Positions 42,487 through 52,613 of a stretch of 64,000 bases of DNA are shown here, piece by piece. The position numbers and the translations under genes were made by a program. Positions within the stretch are counted from its first letter, which is position 1. Every line of letters starts with the position of its first letter. The stretch covers positions 29,080,987-29,144,986 of the forward strand of contig CP136063.1 of NCBI GenBank assembly GCA_032622095.1, given 5' to 3'. The notes below the pieces were generated by a model, which saw only the letters and a list, made by a program, of their open reading frames with translations, was not told where the DNA came from and made no database searches. This DNA comes from Siphonodentalium dalli (taxonomy: Eukaryota; Mollusca; Scaphopoda; Gadilida; Siphonodentaliidae).

Positions 42487-43710
42487 ACATAAACGGAAAA
42501 ATCAAACTACAGATAAAGTTTGTCATGTTGGCATTATTTTCCTATAAAATTTCAGGAAATAGATATATTATTTCACATCGCCACACAAGATTTTGGAAAA
42601 TTAATACTATTTTCGAAAAAAATATTTTTAATTTTGTGCGGTGTTTTGGGCAAATATTCGCTTTCGTTTCAATTTATTTCTGAAACTGATGGCTCACAGC
42701 TTGTAATTTCCCTAATGAATGCCTGGTGTTAAAGCATAATAATTTTCTACAATCAACTGGGAAGTCAAATTGCCAGAAAAAAACTTCAGATATTGCCTTC
42801 AAGTATTATTTTTTGTGAAAAATATAACCCTCACCCCTAACACTTTTCTCAGTTGTTGTGTGAACTTTTAGACATACAGAAGTTGTTCAAACTTGTGTTT
42901 TGATGTCCTGCAAACAAATATAATTTATATCACATCCGTATGATTTCGCTTATTGGATGTGGAGTCCGTCCTTAAATATTTATATGTAATTCCAAGGTTT
43001 GGCTTAAAGCTACATCTCTGTACTAATTTGACCCTCTGGTGACATTGTGAGAACGATACGATCGGGTACGGGTGTATTTCCATTGTTATATAACAGAACA
43101 AGCGTCTTATTAACGAAACTGCAAAAATTGACAATTTTCTCATTTTAGGGGGGAGGGTTGTATTTTTTTTAACAAAAAATAATCCTTGAAGGCACTATCT
43201 GAAGTTTTTTCTGCCAATTTGATTTCCAAGTTTATGGTGAGTGAGTGGTTCGGGGGACTAGCCCGGGATTGTCGAAAGGGTCGAGTGACCCTTTCCTTAA
43301 TCCCTCATGTTTTTGCCTTTAATTTGAGAATCATAAAAAAAAAAAAAAAAATTAAGCATTTTTGTGATGAATTTCATTTCTTCTTCTTTCTTTTTTTCTT
43401 AGGGTTTGGCTTTTCTGTTGATGATTGTGTCCAAGTTTATGGTAGAAAATTATTACGCTTTATAACACTAGGAATTCATTAGGGAAATTACAAGATGTGT
43501 GTGCCATCAGTTTCAGAAATAAATTGAAACGAAAGCAAATATTTGCTAAAAAACTCACTTAAATAATTTGTTTTCGAAAACAGTATTTATTTTCCAAAAT
43601 CTTGTGCGGCGATGTGGAACAATATATCTATTACTAAGATTTTAAAGAAAAATAATGCCAACGTGACATAAACTGTCATCTGTAGTTTAATTTTTCAGTT
43701 TATGGTAATG
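42487..43710. repeat. Large foldback, about 1.2 kb
   Basis: The left arm (42,487-42,840: CGGAAAAATCAAACTACAGA, TTTCTGAAACTGATGG, AACTTCAGATATTGCCTTC) pairs with the right arm (43,142-43,710: GAAGGCACTATCTGAAGTT, CCATCAGTTTCAGAAAT, TCTGTAGTTTAATTTTTC). Mismatches and a 150-bp insertion in the right arm (43,225-43,440) are visible. No gene. Confidence 0.8.
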
Positions 43711-43888
43711 TTAAGCTTTATTCAATTCAAAACCATGAATAAAAAAAATTGCAACACTTTCTGAAACCCTTGCATGGGCCACAATGTAGTCCCCCCACCA
43801 CAACAGGCAACACGCATATATTATCTTGGTAACCGGTTGAACTAACTCCTAAAATAGAGCCCTTTTCAGACTTGGCGTCTGGACTTAA
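43711..43888. other. Short spacer
   Basis: No feature supported. Confidence 0.4.
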
Positions 43889-44181
43889 AGGTATAGTCAT
43901 TATCGCTTATGACTACGGAATAAAACAATACAACGAACCAATCTGGGACGTTTAACGTTCGTTACGTAGCCATAGGAACATCCTAATGCTCTCTATCGCT
44001 ATATGGTATCATCCGAATGGTATGTTCTAATAATAGACAAATAAACGGTCCCAATACATTATTCGAAATACAATCAATATTAATTAATAGAAGCCTTTCC
44101 GGACAGGGTTTTCAGTTCATATTTATTATTTCATGCCCACGCAACTATTTCAAATTTGTTATTTAAAGAGATAATCCATCT
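43889..44181 (+). mobile_element. Family B MITE, copy B5 (5' deleted)
   Basis: TTAA-AGGT is followed directly by the middle of the element (TATAGTCATTATCGCTTA). The right end GATAATCCATCT-TTAA is intact. About 225 bp of the left half is missing, but the TTAA sites remain (43,885-43,888 and 44,182-44,185). Confidence 0.8.
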
Positions 44182-44749
44182 TTAACATGTAACACCCAAC
44201 ATAAAAAAAACCAGTGGTGCAATTTAGTTCTCCAAACCGCCAATTTTAGTGAGTTAATGACGTGGGTGATTCAAGAAGACGAATAAGTAGAAGCAGAAGA
44301 CGAAAAGAACATCCAATTTGTTTCGCCACTTCTCAAATCCATTAAAGCACCGAAGCATCGATGTTGTATTCGGTGAAGTTGTTGTCAGTTACATGTACAT
44401 GTACATGTATCTATGTTCTCTATGGCCTCCACAGAAAACAGAAGATATATTGCTGTCGTTGAATAATACAAATCCCGTTTTAGAATATAATTATAATGTG
44501 GTTTTATGGAGCCCATATTCAGAATGAGCAATGGTGATGCCACAGTGTCCTGGGCCCACAAACAATGTACCCTGCCTTGCTCACCGGAAGCTTATATTAT
44601 ATTCATGATGAACAGACAATCTGTGGTAGGAGCAGTTTTATAGCCAGTCAAAAATAAAAACGTGTAAATAAAATTGTCGAGAATCCTGAATCTCATGAAT
44701 TGCTTACACCATGGTGTACACTTACAAAGCCCAATATTTACAACTTTAA
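44182..44749. other. No gene seen
   Basis: Intergenic; includes (ACATGT)n at 44,391-44,409. Confidence 0.4.
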
Positions 44750-45269
44750 AGGTGGATTATCTTTTTGTAAACATGTATTATATAGTTACCGGGGTATAAA
44801 ATATTAGATCTGAATCGAAGACTCCTGTCCGGAAATGCTTCTATCGATTAATATTAATTTTATTTCGAATATTTTCTGGTCTAAAAAGGTGTGTTTGTTC
44901 AGCTAACGAACAATGTTGGTTACTGTTAACAGAGACCAGAAATTATATTGTGCAATTTTGTCACAAATAAACGTCAATTATACTCATTATCGCTTATATC
45001 TGTGGAACAAAACAGTACAAACAACCAATCTGTGACATTTGACATTCGTTGCGTAGCCGTAGGAACAGCCCAGTGCTCTATATCGCAATACGGTCTCATC
45101 CGAATGGTCGGTTCTAAAAATAGGAACATAAATGGGCCCGATTTAATATTCGGAATAAAATCAATATTAATTGATAGAAGCTTTTCCGGACATAGGTCTT
45201 CAGTTCATATCTATTATTTTATACCCACGCAACTATTTAAAATTTGTTATTTAAAGAGATAATCCATCT
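44750..45269 (+). mobile_element. Family B MITE, copy B6
   Basis: A 520-bp complete copy, flanked by TTAA (44,746-44,749 and 45,270-45,273). It reads identical to B3 at 16,986-17,505. Confidence 0.9.
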
Positions 45270-45273
45270 TTAA

Positions 45274-46876
45274 ATCCCACAATAGTCGTAGCCAGGTTAT
45301 TTTGTTTATATAATCATCGGAGGTGCCCTTGTTGTCAGTGGGAGGTATCGGATTCCGAGATCGCAGCGGGCGCATAATTCCTATATTTTACAGATTCCTA
45401 TATTAAATTTCGGTATACACAACGTAATGGCATCCAGGTGAGACATATAAAGATCTCTCGCGGAAATCAGACGCAAACAGACGGGCGGGCGGACTGACTA
45501 AATGGCAGACATTGAATGTCGGCCACAACTCGTGATCCCACATTATTATAAATATGTATTAACGTCTTTTATGCGTGTACAGGGAGTTGGAGTTCGCAAT
45601 ATGTATAGCAACTAACGCTATTTAGTTATATGCATGCGTGTACGTTTATCTGTTTGCGTATTTGGGGCCTGGAGTTCCAGCTTTTGTTCAAAACAAGTGC
45701 GTTTAACATGTCCGCACATGTAAACCACAAACATTCATACTTGGATATGAATGTTTTCACTTCAAAAGGAGGGGGTCAGTGTGCCCTTTGTATGTGGAAT
45801 TTGTTTCATGGTAATATCATACATGTAGTTTTACAAAAATACGGATATGTATTTTTTACACTCGAAATTTTACACCTATATGAAATGGTTCTCACTAAAT
45901 GTGGGCCCATCGACCACAGCGCCGTATCCTACAATAGCACACAACATTCATTTATTATATTTATATAGCTTTTTGATGATTTATTCCATAAAAAAAGTTG
46001 AATGTATTATTAATTTTCAAAAAATCTGCCTAAAATTCGAGTCCAGCCCATAAATATCACATGCGACATGATCCGGTCCTTCTTTGAAAAACAGCAGAGT
46101 TTATCAAGTACATAATAATTATAAGAACAACTTCTGAGTGAGTGTACTGAATATAAATTTTGAATTAGTCGGGTTTTTTTTAATTCATGCAATTATTGTA
46201 CATGTACGTTTTATATTTTATGTTATATGTTTGCAACTGCCCATTTAGGTGTTATTGCAATAAAGCTTGTAATCTTGTAGTTTACAAAAAAAAATTCGTC
46301 GCCCTTGTGTGATTTACTTGACGAGCTCAGTAGAAAATAATCACCAACAAGGTTACGAGAGGTTGTTTGTCAACTATGGATTTAGACAATTTATTCAATA
46401 GAATGTGAAGATGAGATTTCAGTCAACAATATTCATCATTTTATATCCCACTCCATTATTTTTCAAAATCTAAAATACTGCAGCCCCCTCCTTGCCCTTC
46501 TGTCGTCTCTTCATACGACCATATGATGACTTAATTAGCAAAAGTCGGCAGATATTATTGCGCTGGTAAATTATATAGCACCAGCTTGCGAGTCTTGTAA
46601 TGTAAAATCCACGTGGCAGAAGACATAGTTCCGAGTTGTAGAGTCGAAAAGATCATATCCATTCAAAGAAACGAATATATGATACTCGATATTGTATTCA
46701 GTGATTTCGTGCTAATTATCTACGCTGTCAGTTGGGGGAAATGAAGCCAATATTAATAGGTGTTGAGTGAGTTTTCGTGACACTGTAATGTGTAATCCGT
46801 AATTACAGTAATTTCTTGCGACATTAGATGGCAGCATTTCCAATCAGAAGCCGATATCTCCTCTCGGGTGTCTGGG
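45274..46876. other. No gene seen; upstream region of GPCR
   Basis: A plus-strand frame at 45,630-45,968 is cysteine- and hydrophobic-rich but has no known domain and is not supported. No repeats stand out, so this may be the regulatory region of the receptor gene. Confidence 0.4.
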
Positions 46877-46883
46877 TATAAAA
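46877..46883 (+). promoter_or_regulatory. TATA box of the GPCR gene
   Basis: TATAAAA lies 44 bp before the ATG. Transcription would start around 46,905, which leaves a very short leader. Confidence 0.55.
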
Positions 46884-46926
46884 CAAGCGGCACGTGTCGT
46901 CCAAATACAGTTTGTGATCAACAAAC

Positions 46927-47955
46927 ATGGCTTTCTCCAGCTTCCTGAATAATACGACAAATCATAATGACACATTGGATGTTTATGATGACAATGAGTT
47001 CGACAATGATTATACATATGGTTACGTAAACGAGCGTTCATACGCAATAACTATAGTTTGTATTGCTGTTATCGGTGTTGTCGGCAATGCGATGATGTTC
47101 GCACTCATGTGTTGCAAATCATTCCGAAAGTTTTCTTACTCAGTGCATCTGCGATATATGGCAGCAGCCGACACACTTGTAATAGCGTACGTTGCCACTG
47201 AGGACGTAGCGCAGAAATTGTTTGGCGTGGAGCTGATATTTACACAGGAGATTCCCTGTTACTTATGGAGGATTAGTAGTCAGGTTGGCAATGTTGCTGT
47301 GTGGCTTGCTACTGCATATGGTATGGATCGATTAATCGTTGTGGTTCTCCCACTGAGACGTCAATCACTTTGTACAACCAAGAACGCACACATCTGCGCA
47401 TGCGTACTCATCATGGCGGTATTTGTATTGTCAATTCCCTTATCAGGCTGTAAAGCTGAGTGCCCTGTTGGGAGAAATTTGAAGGAATTTTGTAGCGCCG
47501 TGCAGAATTTGGATGCACTTGAAACTGTAGTTAACGGGGTAATATTCGCCATGGTCCCGTTAGTACTCATGGCGGTAGCGACTATGTGGACGATTGCATC
47601 CCTTCGAATGCAACACGTGGCTGCTATGAAGAACAAAAATCGCCATGGTAACGTTAGCGCAACACAATCTGTGAACCGTACAAGTATCGCACTCGTTGCT
47701 GTGCTGGCATTATCATTCCTATCGTTCTTACCCGTAAACATTGTTGAAGCCGTCGAGGAATCTTACCCCGAGTTATCACAGGATACCACTTCTACTTCGT
47801 CGTACACGTTATATCTTATATGGCATATATGTAATGGAGTAAGGTTTATGCATTTTTCACAATTTTTTTATATACTAATGTTTATGTCACCAGTATACAG
47901 GAAGGCAGTGCTAACATTCATTAAAAGATACGTTTTCGTGCAAAAACCGCGTTGA
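46927..47955 (+). CDS. Class A (rhodopsin-type) GPCR, 342 aa, intronless
   Basis: A seven-helix plasma-membrane receptor with the class A layout, probably for a peptide or small ligand and coupling to G proteins. The extracellular N-terminus has N-glycosylation sequons (N8, N9, N14) and many acidic residues. TM1 has the GN pair (N54), TM2 the AAAD motif (D82), and TM3 starts with C111 and ends with a DRL (134-136) in place of DRY. The second loop is rich in cysteine (C175, C179, C189), so the disulfide partner is ambiguous. TM6 has FLPVN with P269, and lacks the usual tryptophan. TM7 has QFFYI and SPVYR instead of NPxxY. The start (AACATGG) has a good Kozak context, and TATAAAA is close upstream. 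Single-exon orphan receptors of this kind are expanded in molluscs; the ligand cannot be inferred. The frame is complete and ends at TGA. Confidence 0.85.
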   Translation: MAFSSFLNNTTNHNDTLDVYDDNEFDNDYTYGYVNERSYAITIVCIAVIGVVGNAMMFALMCCKSFRKFSYSVHLRYMAAADTLVIAYVATEDVAQKLFGVELIFTQEIPCYLWRISSQVGNVAVWLATAYGMDRLIVVVLPLRRQSLCTTKNAHICACVLIMAVFVLSIPLSGCKAECPVGRNLKEFCSAVQNLDALETVVNGVIFAMVPLVLMAVATMWTIASLRMQHVAAMKNKNRHGNVSATQSVNRTSIALVAVLALSFLSFLPVNIVEAVEESYPELSQDTTSTSSYTLYLIWHICNGVRFMHFSQFFYILMFMSPVYRKAVLTFIKRYVFVQKPR

Positions 47956-48040
47956 AGAACATGCTCAGCGTTACCACTGCATATACACAGATGTATTCAG
48001 AATACGTGACCCTTTAAGCGATGAATTAATGTGGTTATAT

Positions 48041-48130
48041 TTTGTATGGTTTAGTCCCAGATATTGATTGCTGCCATTCATCAAAGCTGTCTCTAATCAA
48101 TGGATTCAAGTCATATTTGGGACTAAAACC
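48041..48130. repeat. Short inverted repeat in GPCR 3' flank
   Basis: GGTTTAGTCCCAGATAT at about 48,048 pairs with ATATTTGGGACTAAAACC at about 48,113-48,130. It may form an RNA stem in the 3' UTR. Confidence 0.6.
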
Positions 48131-48237
48131 ACAACACTAATCAACATTATTCTATGGCGTCAAGATCCAGTTATTCTGACTATATATATACCTGTAATTA
48201 TCTAAGCTTACGTTGTATATTTTGTTGCTGATGGATC

Positions 48238-48243
48238 AATAAA
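48238..48243 (+). terminator. Polyadenylation signal candidate
   Basis: AATAAA lies 283 bp after the GPCR stop codon. The surrounding sequence is a repeat that recurs near 49,925, so the signal may belong to the repeat rather than to the gene. Confidence 0.4.
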
Positions 48244-48344
48244 TCCAAATACCATGTTCGCATAATGCAGTCGAGGTAAATGCGAGGTTCAGATCTAATT
48301 TACTGGACCCGTTTTGTAAATTCCGCTATAAACTGTGGATTCCA

Positions 48345-48500
48345 GGGACGAGCCTAGGGGTACCCGTTCGGGGGCGGGGGTGTCCACCTTGATAATTTCA
48401 ACTGCACCCCCTGCACTCCCCCCTTTGAATCAAACCAGAGACAAGGTTTTGCATAATTCCATTTGCACTTGAAACAAAACAAAACCAAAAACACCCCTTG
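48345..48500 (-). repeat. Dispersed repeat (inverse of 4865-4965)
   Basis: See 4,865-4,965. Shares the GCATAATTCCATTTGC and CACCCCC blocks in the opposite orientation. Confidence 0.65.
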
Positions 48501-48553
48501 AATCAGACCAAACGTTTTCACACAAGTGTTCACAGGCCAAATTGCCCATTTTT

Positions 48554-48822
48554 AACCATGGTTCTATCTACCCGGTATGATAATACGTGACACTTCTAAT
48601 AGCCTATTTATAAACCATGGTTCTATCTACCCGGTATGATAATACGTGACCATTCTAATAGCCTATTTATAAACCATGGTTCTATCTACCCGGTATGATA
48701 ATACGTAACCATTCTAATAGCCTATTTATAAACCATGGTTCTACCCGGTATGATAATACGTGACCATTCTAATAGCCTATTTATAAACCATGGTTCTACC
48801 CGGTATGATAATATGTGTCCCA
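48554..48822. repeat. 59-bp tandem repeat, five copies
   Basis: The unit AACCATGGTTCTATCTACCC then GGTATGATAATACGTGACCA and TTCTAATAGCCTATTTAT is repeated at 48,554, 48,613, 48,672, 48,731 and 48,786. The last two copies lack the 4-bp ATCT. Confidence 0.95.
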
Positions 48823-48961
48823 TTACATTAATATGGTTGTATTTTATTTGGAACTAAGACCACAACACTAATCAACATTATACTATCGCGTCAAGATCCA
48901 GTTATTCTGACTATAGCTATACCTATATCTAAGTGCATGATTACGTTGAATTATTTTTTTA

Positions 48962-49191
48962 CCCTGTGCCAATGCATTCTCTTATATATGCGAGTCGACC
49001 ATAGGTCGCCTCGCATATATAAGAGAATGCATTGGCTTAACACATTAAAAATTATAAAATTGTTAAAGAATGTAAGAAAAAATGGTAAAAAAGTGTTAAA
49101 AAAAGATATTTTTTAGGCCAATGCATTCTCTTATATATGTGAGGCGACCTATGGTCGACTCGCATATATAAGAGAATGCATTGGCACAGGG
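48962..49191. mobile_element. Family A miniature element, copy 3 (complete)
   Basis: 230 bp in all. A 69-bp palindrome stands at each end (48,968-49,036 and 49,117-49,185), with 27-bp perfect outer arms and a second inverted core CGACC-ATA-GGTCG. The ends are CCCTGTGCC and GGCACAGGG. The centre is AT-rich. No coding capacity. Confidence 0.85.
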
Positions 49192-49317
49192 CTACCAGTT
49201 ATCCAGTTATTCTGACTATAGCTATACCTATATCTAAGTGCATGATTACGTTGTATTATTTGTTGATGGATTATTCTATCGCGTCAAGATCCAGTTATTC
49301 TGACAATGTATATATAT

Positions 49318-49770
49318 GTGACCCGCCATATCAAATCCAGTCGTATGTCGGGATTTTTTTTACCCTGTGCCAATGCATTCTCTTATATATGCGAGTCGAT
49401 CATAGGTCGCCTCGCATATATAAGAGAATGCATTGGCCTAACAATTTTTATGTTTTTTAAATAAATGTTTCTTACAATTTTTAGGACATAAAATAAAAAC
49501 ATTCATTACCCTGCAGGGAGCCCCACACATATATAGTAGCATATAGAAGAGTGTCGTCTGCTCATGTTTGTCTGGGGCTCTGTATGGGTGAAATTATAAA
49601 ATTGTTAAAGAATACAAGAACAAATTATTAAAATTGTAAAAAAGTGTTGGGGCCAATGCATTCTCTTATATATGCGAGACGACCTATGGTCGACTCGCAT
49701 ATATAAGAGAATGCATTGGCACAGGGTAAAACAATCCCGACTTACGACTGGATTTGATATGGCGGGTCAC
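49318..49770. mobile_element. GTGACCCGCC element carrying family A ends
   Basis: 453 bp. TIRs GTGACCCGCCATATCAAATC and GATTTGATATGGCGGGTCAC continue inward through TCGGGAT and directly into family A ends (CCCTGTGCC, palindromes at about 49,369-49,437 and 49,652-49,720). Either A has inserted into a foldback, or the A ends are the inner part of a longer TIR. No target duplication is clear. Confidence 0.8.
49363..49726. mobile_element. Family A element, copy 4
   Basis: The inner part of the GTGACCCGCC element. It has both palindromic ends, plus filler with a small inverted pair (GGGAGCCCCACAC and GGGGCTCTG). Confidence 0.7.
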
Positions 49771-50061
49771 ATTTATACCTATATCTAAGTGCATGATTAC
49801 GTTGTATTATTTGTTGTTGATGGATTATTCTATGGCGTCAAGATCCAGTTATTCTGACTATATATATATACCTATAATTATCTAAGTACACGATTACGTT
49901 GTATATTTTGTTGTTGATGGATCAATAAATCCAAATACCATGTTCTCATAATGCAGTCGAGGTAAATTGTGAAAATTGTGAAAATTGTGAAAAGTCAAGC
50001 CGTGTATATGCTATTTATCATCCATTGAATAATTGCTGACAATAAATGCTTATTCGACGAA

Positions 50062-50495
50062 AATATGGTAGATTAAAACAAATCCAAACTCACATTTAGA
50101 TGCAGTGGTTTGCAATGTTTGAAACCACCACTAAACTTGTAAATTAGGCTGGAATGTAACAGATTGAGAGGTTGTTATAGTAAAACCCTAATTGGAACGA
50201 ACACTACTAATTAAAGGTGGATTATCTCTTTGTAAACATGTATTATATAGTTACCGGAGCATAAAATGTTAGATTTGAATCGAAGACTTCTGTCCGGAAA
50301 TGCGTCTATTTTATTTCGAATATTTTCTGGTCTAAAAAGGTGTCTTTGTTTAGCTAACGAACACTGGTGTTTACTGTTATCAGAGACCAGAAATTTTATT
50401 GTACAATTTTGTCACAAATAAACGTTAAGTATACTCATTACCCCTTATAACTGTGGAACAAAACACTACAAACAACCAATCTGGGACATTCGACT
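50062..50495 (+). repeat. Flank repeat X, copy 1
   Basis: 434 bp that includes the first part of family B copy B7. It recurs at 56,187-57,159, where another B element has been inserted. The two copies bound the 2.1-kb tandem array. Confidence 0.85.
50215..50495 (+). mobile_element. Family B MITE, copy B7 (left half)
   Basis: TTAA-AGGTGGATTATC start; cut at ...GACATTCGACTT, where the array unit begins (TTTGTTGTAACAATATAG). Together with B10 (57,733-58,013, right half) it may be one B element split by the array. Confidence 0.8.
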
Positions 50496-52613
50496 TTTGT
50501 TGTAACAATATAGAGATCCAGGGGGGGGGGGGGGCTGGGAACACCGTAGAGTACAGGGGTAAACCTGTCTTCGGTAACATGGACAAAGGTGCGTAATAAA
50601 CCTAGGTACACATTCCGAAGCGCCACACGGACAATTTTGAATGTCAAAATAAATATAGAATAAGTATAGAACGGCAGCGTACCAGTCAAACCGTTCAGCT
50701 AGTTTAAATCATAGGGATAGTAATATCACGAGGGCCACACACCAAGCAATATCCACAAAAATGATACTATACACGAATTATTGTAAAACGTACACATAGA
50801 CTTCCCTGATTGTACTATCGGGAAAAATTCTTAATTGTAAACAAAAGTGTATGCTTATGCATTGGCTGTACTGCCAGATGATAAATTTAGTGCTGTAACA
50901 CAGCTATGTTCATATCGTACATAATTGCACGAATTGTAATGCACTTACAATTAATAAGGGGTAACAACATTATGAATTGAGGACTGTTACATATAAAGGG
51001 CTGGACCCCGAAGTACATTAGCAGTGTATGAAGGGATTAAACTGAAAAAATGACCCAAATATAATATGAATTGTATAGAGATAAGTGTATATAAAATGCA
51101 TATGTGTTTTAGTATAGTTTGCAAACATTATACTGCTACAGTAAAGTTTACACAATAATATTTGTTATGTTTGATTGTCAGCATAGCTTGATAACATTAG
51201 GAGGCGTAAATTATATACTTTGGAAAATGTTTACTAAGACCAAGCGCGAAAATAGGTATTTAAAATGTTGGAAATCAGAAAATAATAGCCAGCAATTGAA
51301 GTCATCAGGCGAGCGTCTCTGGTATATTAACGAACTTCACATACAGTACGTTTCATTATTAGGTTTCGGTTCTTACGCTCCCGACCTACTATGGCCACCA
51401 GAGATTGAACCGTGCAGTTTAAATTACCAAACCACACCTTCATGCTGAAAAATTGGGCAAAATGCATCCTGATATCAAGCAATGTAGATTTTCAAACTCC
51501 GAACGCGCGCGAAAGGTGCACCAAAATCGCGTACAGCATCGGGGCTGTAAAATGAACGCGTGCATAATATATATATATATAGGTTAGCATGTATATAATA
51601 CATATAATATATTATTCCCTATAATGGTATAGCTGCTATATACTGCACGTACGATCAATATGATCAGGTTATCAAAGAAAAATCGACGAATGTAAAGTCG
51701 AGTTGGAAAGCACAATGAAATATAGTTACCTTAAAATAATCAGCACAGCCCCATAGTTGTATGAATTCCAATGACCACATAAACATAGGTATAGTCATAA
51801 ACCAAATAGAGAAACAAAACACGATCTGGTCGTACACCCAACATAGAAACCTGGCTCGCCCTTGTTCAGTAGGACATTGAAGTGGCAGACGTATTAGGGA
51901 AATCACGTTAGGAGTTATCGAAATGACGTATGTGACGTGTGACGTCACATACCAGGTGTACTTTAACCCCTGTCAGCCAAATTGTTTACACCTTAAGTTA
52001 AAGCAGGGCACAGTATTTACGCCGCAATAATGTAAATGTATTAGGCCTAGATAAAGGAAAAGTTCATAGCTTATAAATTATACAGACTCGAAATACGATT
52101 GATTATTATAATTCATACCTAGAACTATAATAGGGGACATATAGTTGTTATAAAAAGGTTGTTTCTCATACCAGGGAAATGGCAGATTACACCACATCCA
52201 TGCATAAGAGTAAATCCATAGAATAAGTTCATTGGACGCGTGTTGAACAATAGTGCAGGTAAATATAACGTAAACCCGGCTGTACTGTCGGGAAGGCATA
52301 AGAAAGACATAGCCCTATTAACAAATTCGGGCGGAAATATTTATAAATCTAGGATATTGGGTACGAAAATATATAACAAGGTATCCATTGTAACATTAAT
52401 CTAAATTCTACATCTAGGTTTATATAGTTAATTGATGTTGAGCTGAGAGTATAGGCCAGTACGCCGCAAAATAAGTAAACAAAACAAGGAGAGGCCGTCA
52501 TGAAATATATAAATTGTAAAGGAAATTAATAAAATGTAGAGTGGAACGAAATCGTCAAATGTCAAAGCCGAAACTAAGGTTTTCCTGTAAACACAATGCC
52601 TGCCTACACAACA
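50496..52613. repeat. 2.1-kb array, unit 1
   Basis: 2,118 bp, starting TTTGTTGTAACAATATAGAG and followed by a G run (14 G). It contains the same open frames as units 2 and 3: 51,119-51,448 (+), 51,664-51,948 (-) and 52,078-52,310 (-). The minus frames are hydrophobic (FCFSIWFMTIPMFMW; VYVIFTCTIVQHASNELILW), have GTAACT- and GTATGAG-type donor sites at their ends, and could be exons of a membrane protein. No family is recognised. Confidence 0.85.

Larger units (their letters stand above)
48145..49975. repeat. Tandem repeat (GCGTCAAGATCCAGTTATTC units) broken by MITEs
   Basis: The block CGTCAAGATCCAGTTATTCT, then GACTATA, TATACCTATA and ATTACGTTGTATATTTTGTT recurs near 48,160, 48,887, 49,280 and 49,838, plus a partial copy at 49,198. 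Family A copy 3 and the GTGACCCGCC element have inserted between copies. Confidence 0.75.

Noticed and set aside
45630-45968. 112-codon ORF upstream of the GPCR
   Set aside because: No domain and no promoter or splice context. The composition is like that of random AT-rich frames.
49198-49300. Target duplications around family A copy 3
   Set aside because: The insertion lies in a diverged tandem repeat, so similarity of the flanks cannot be told from a duplication.
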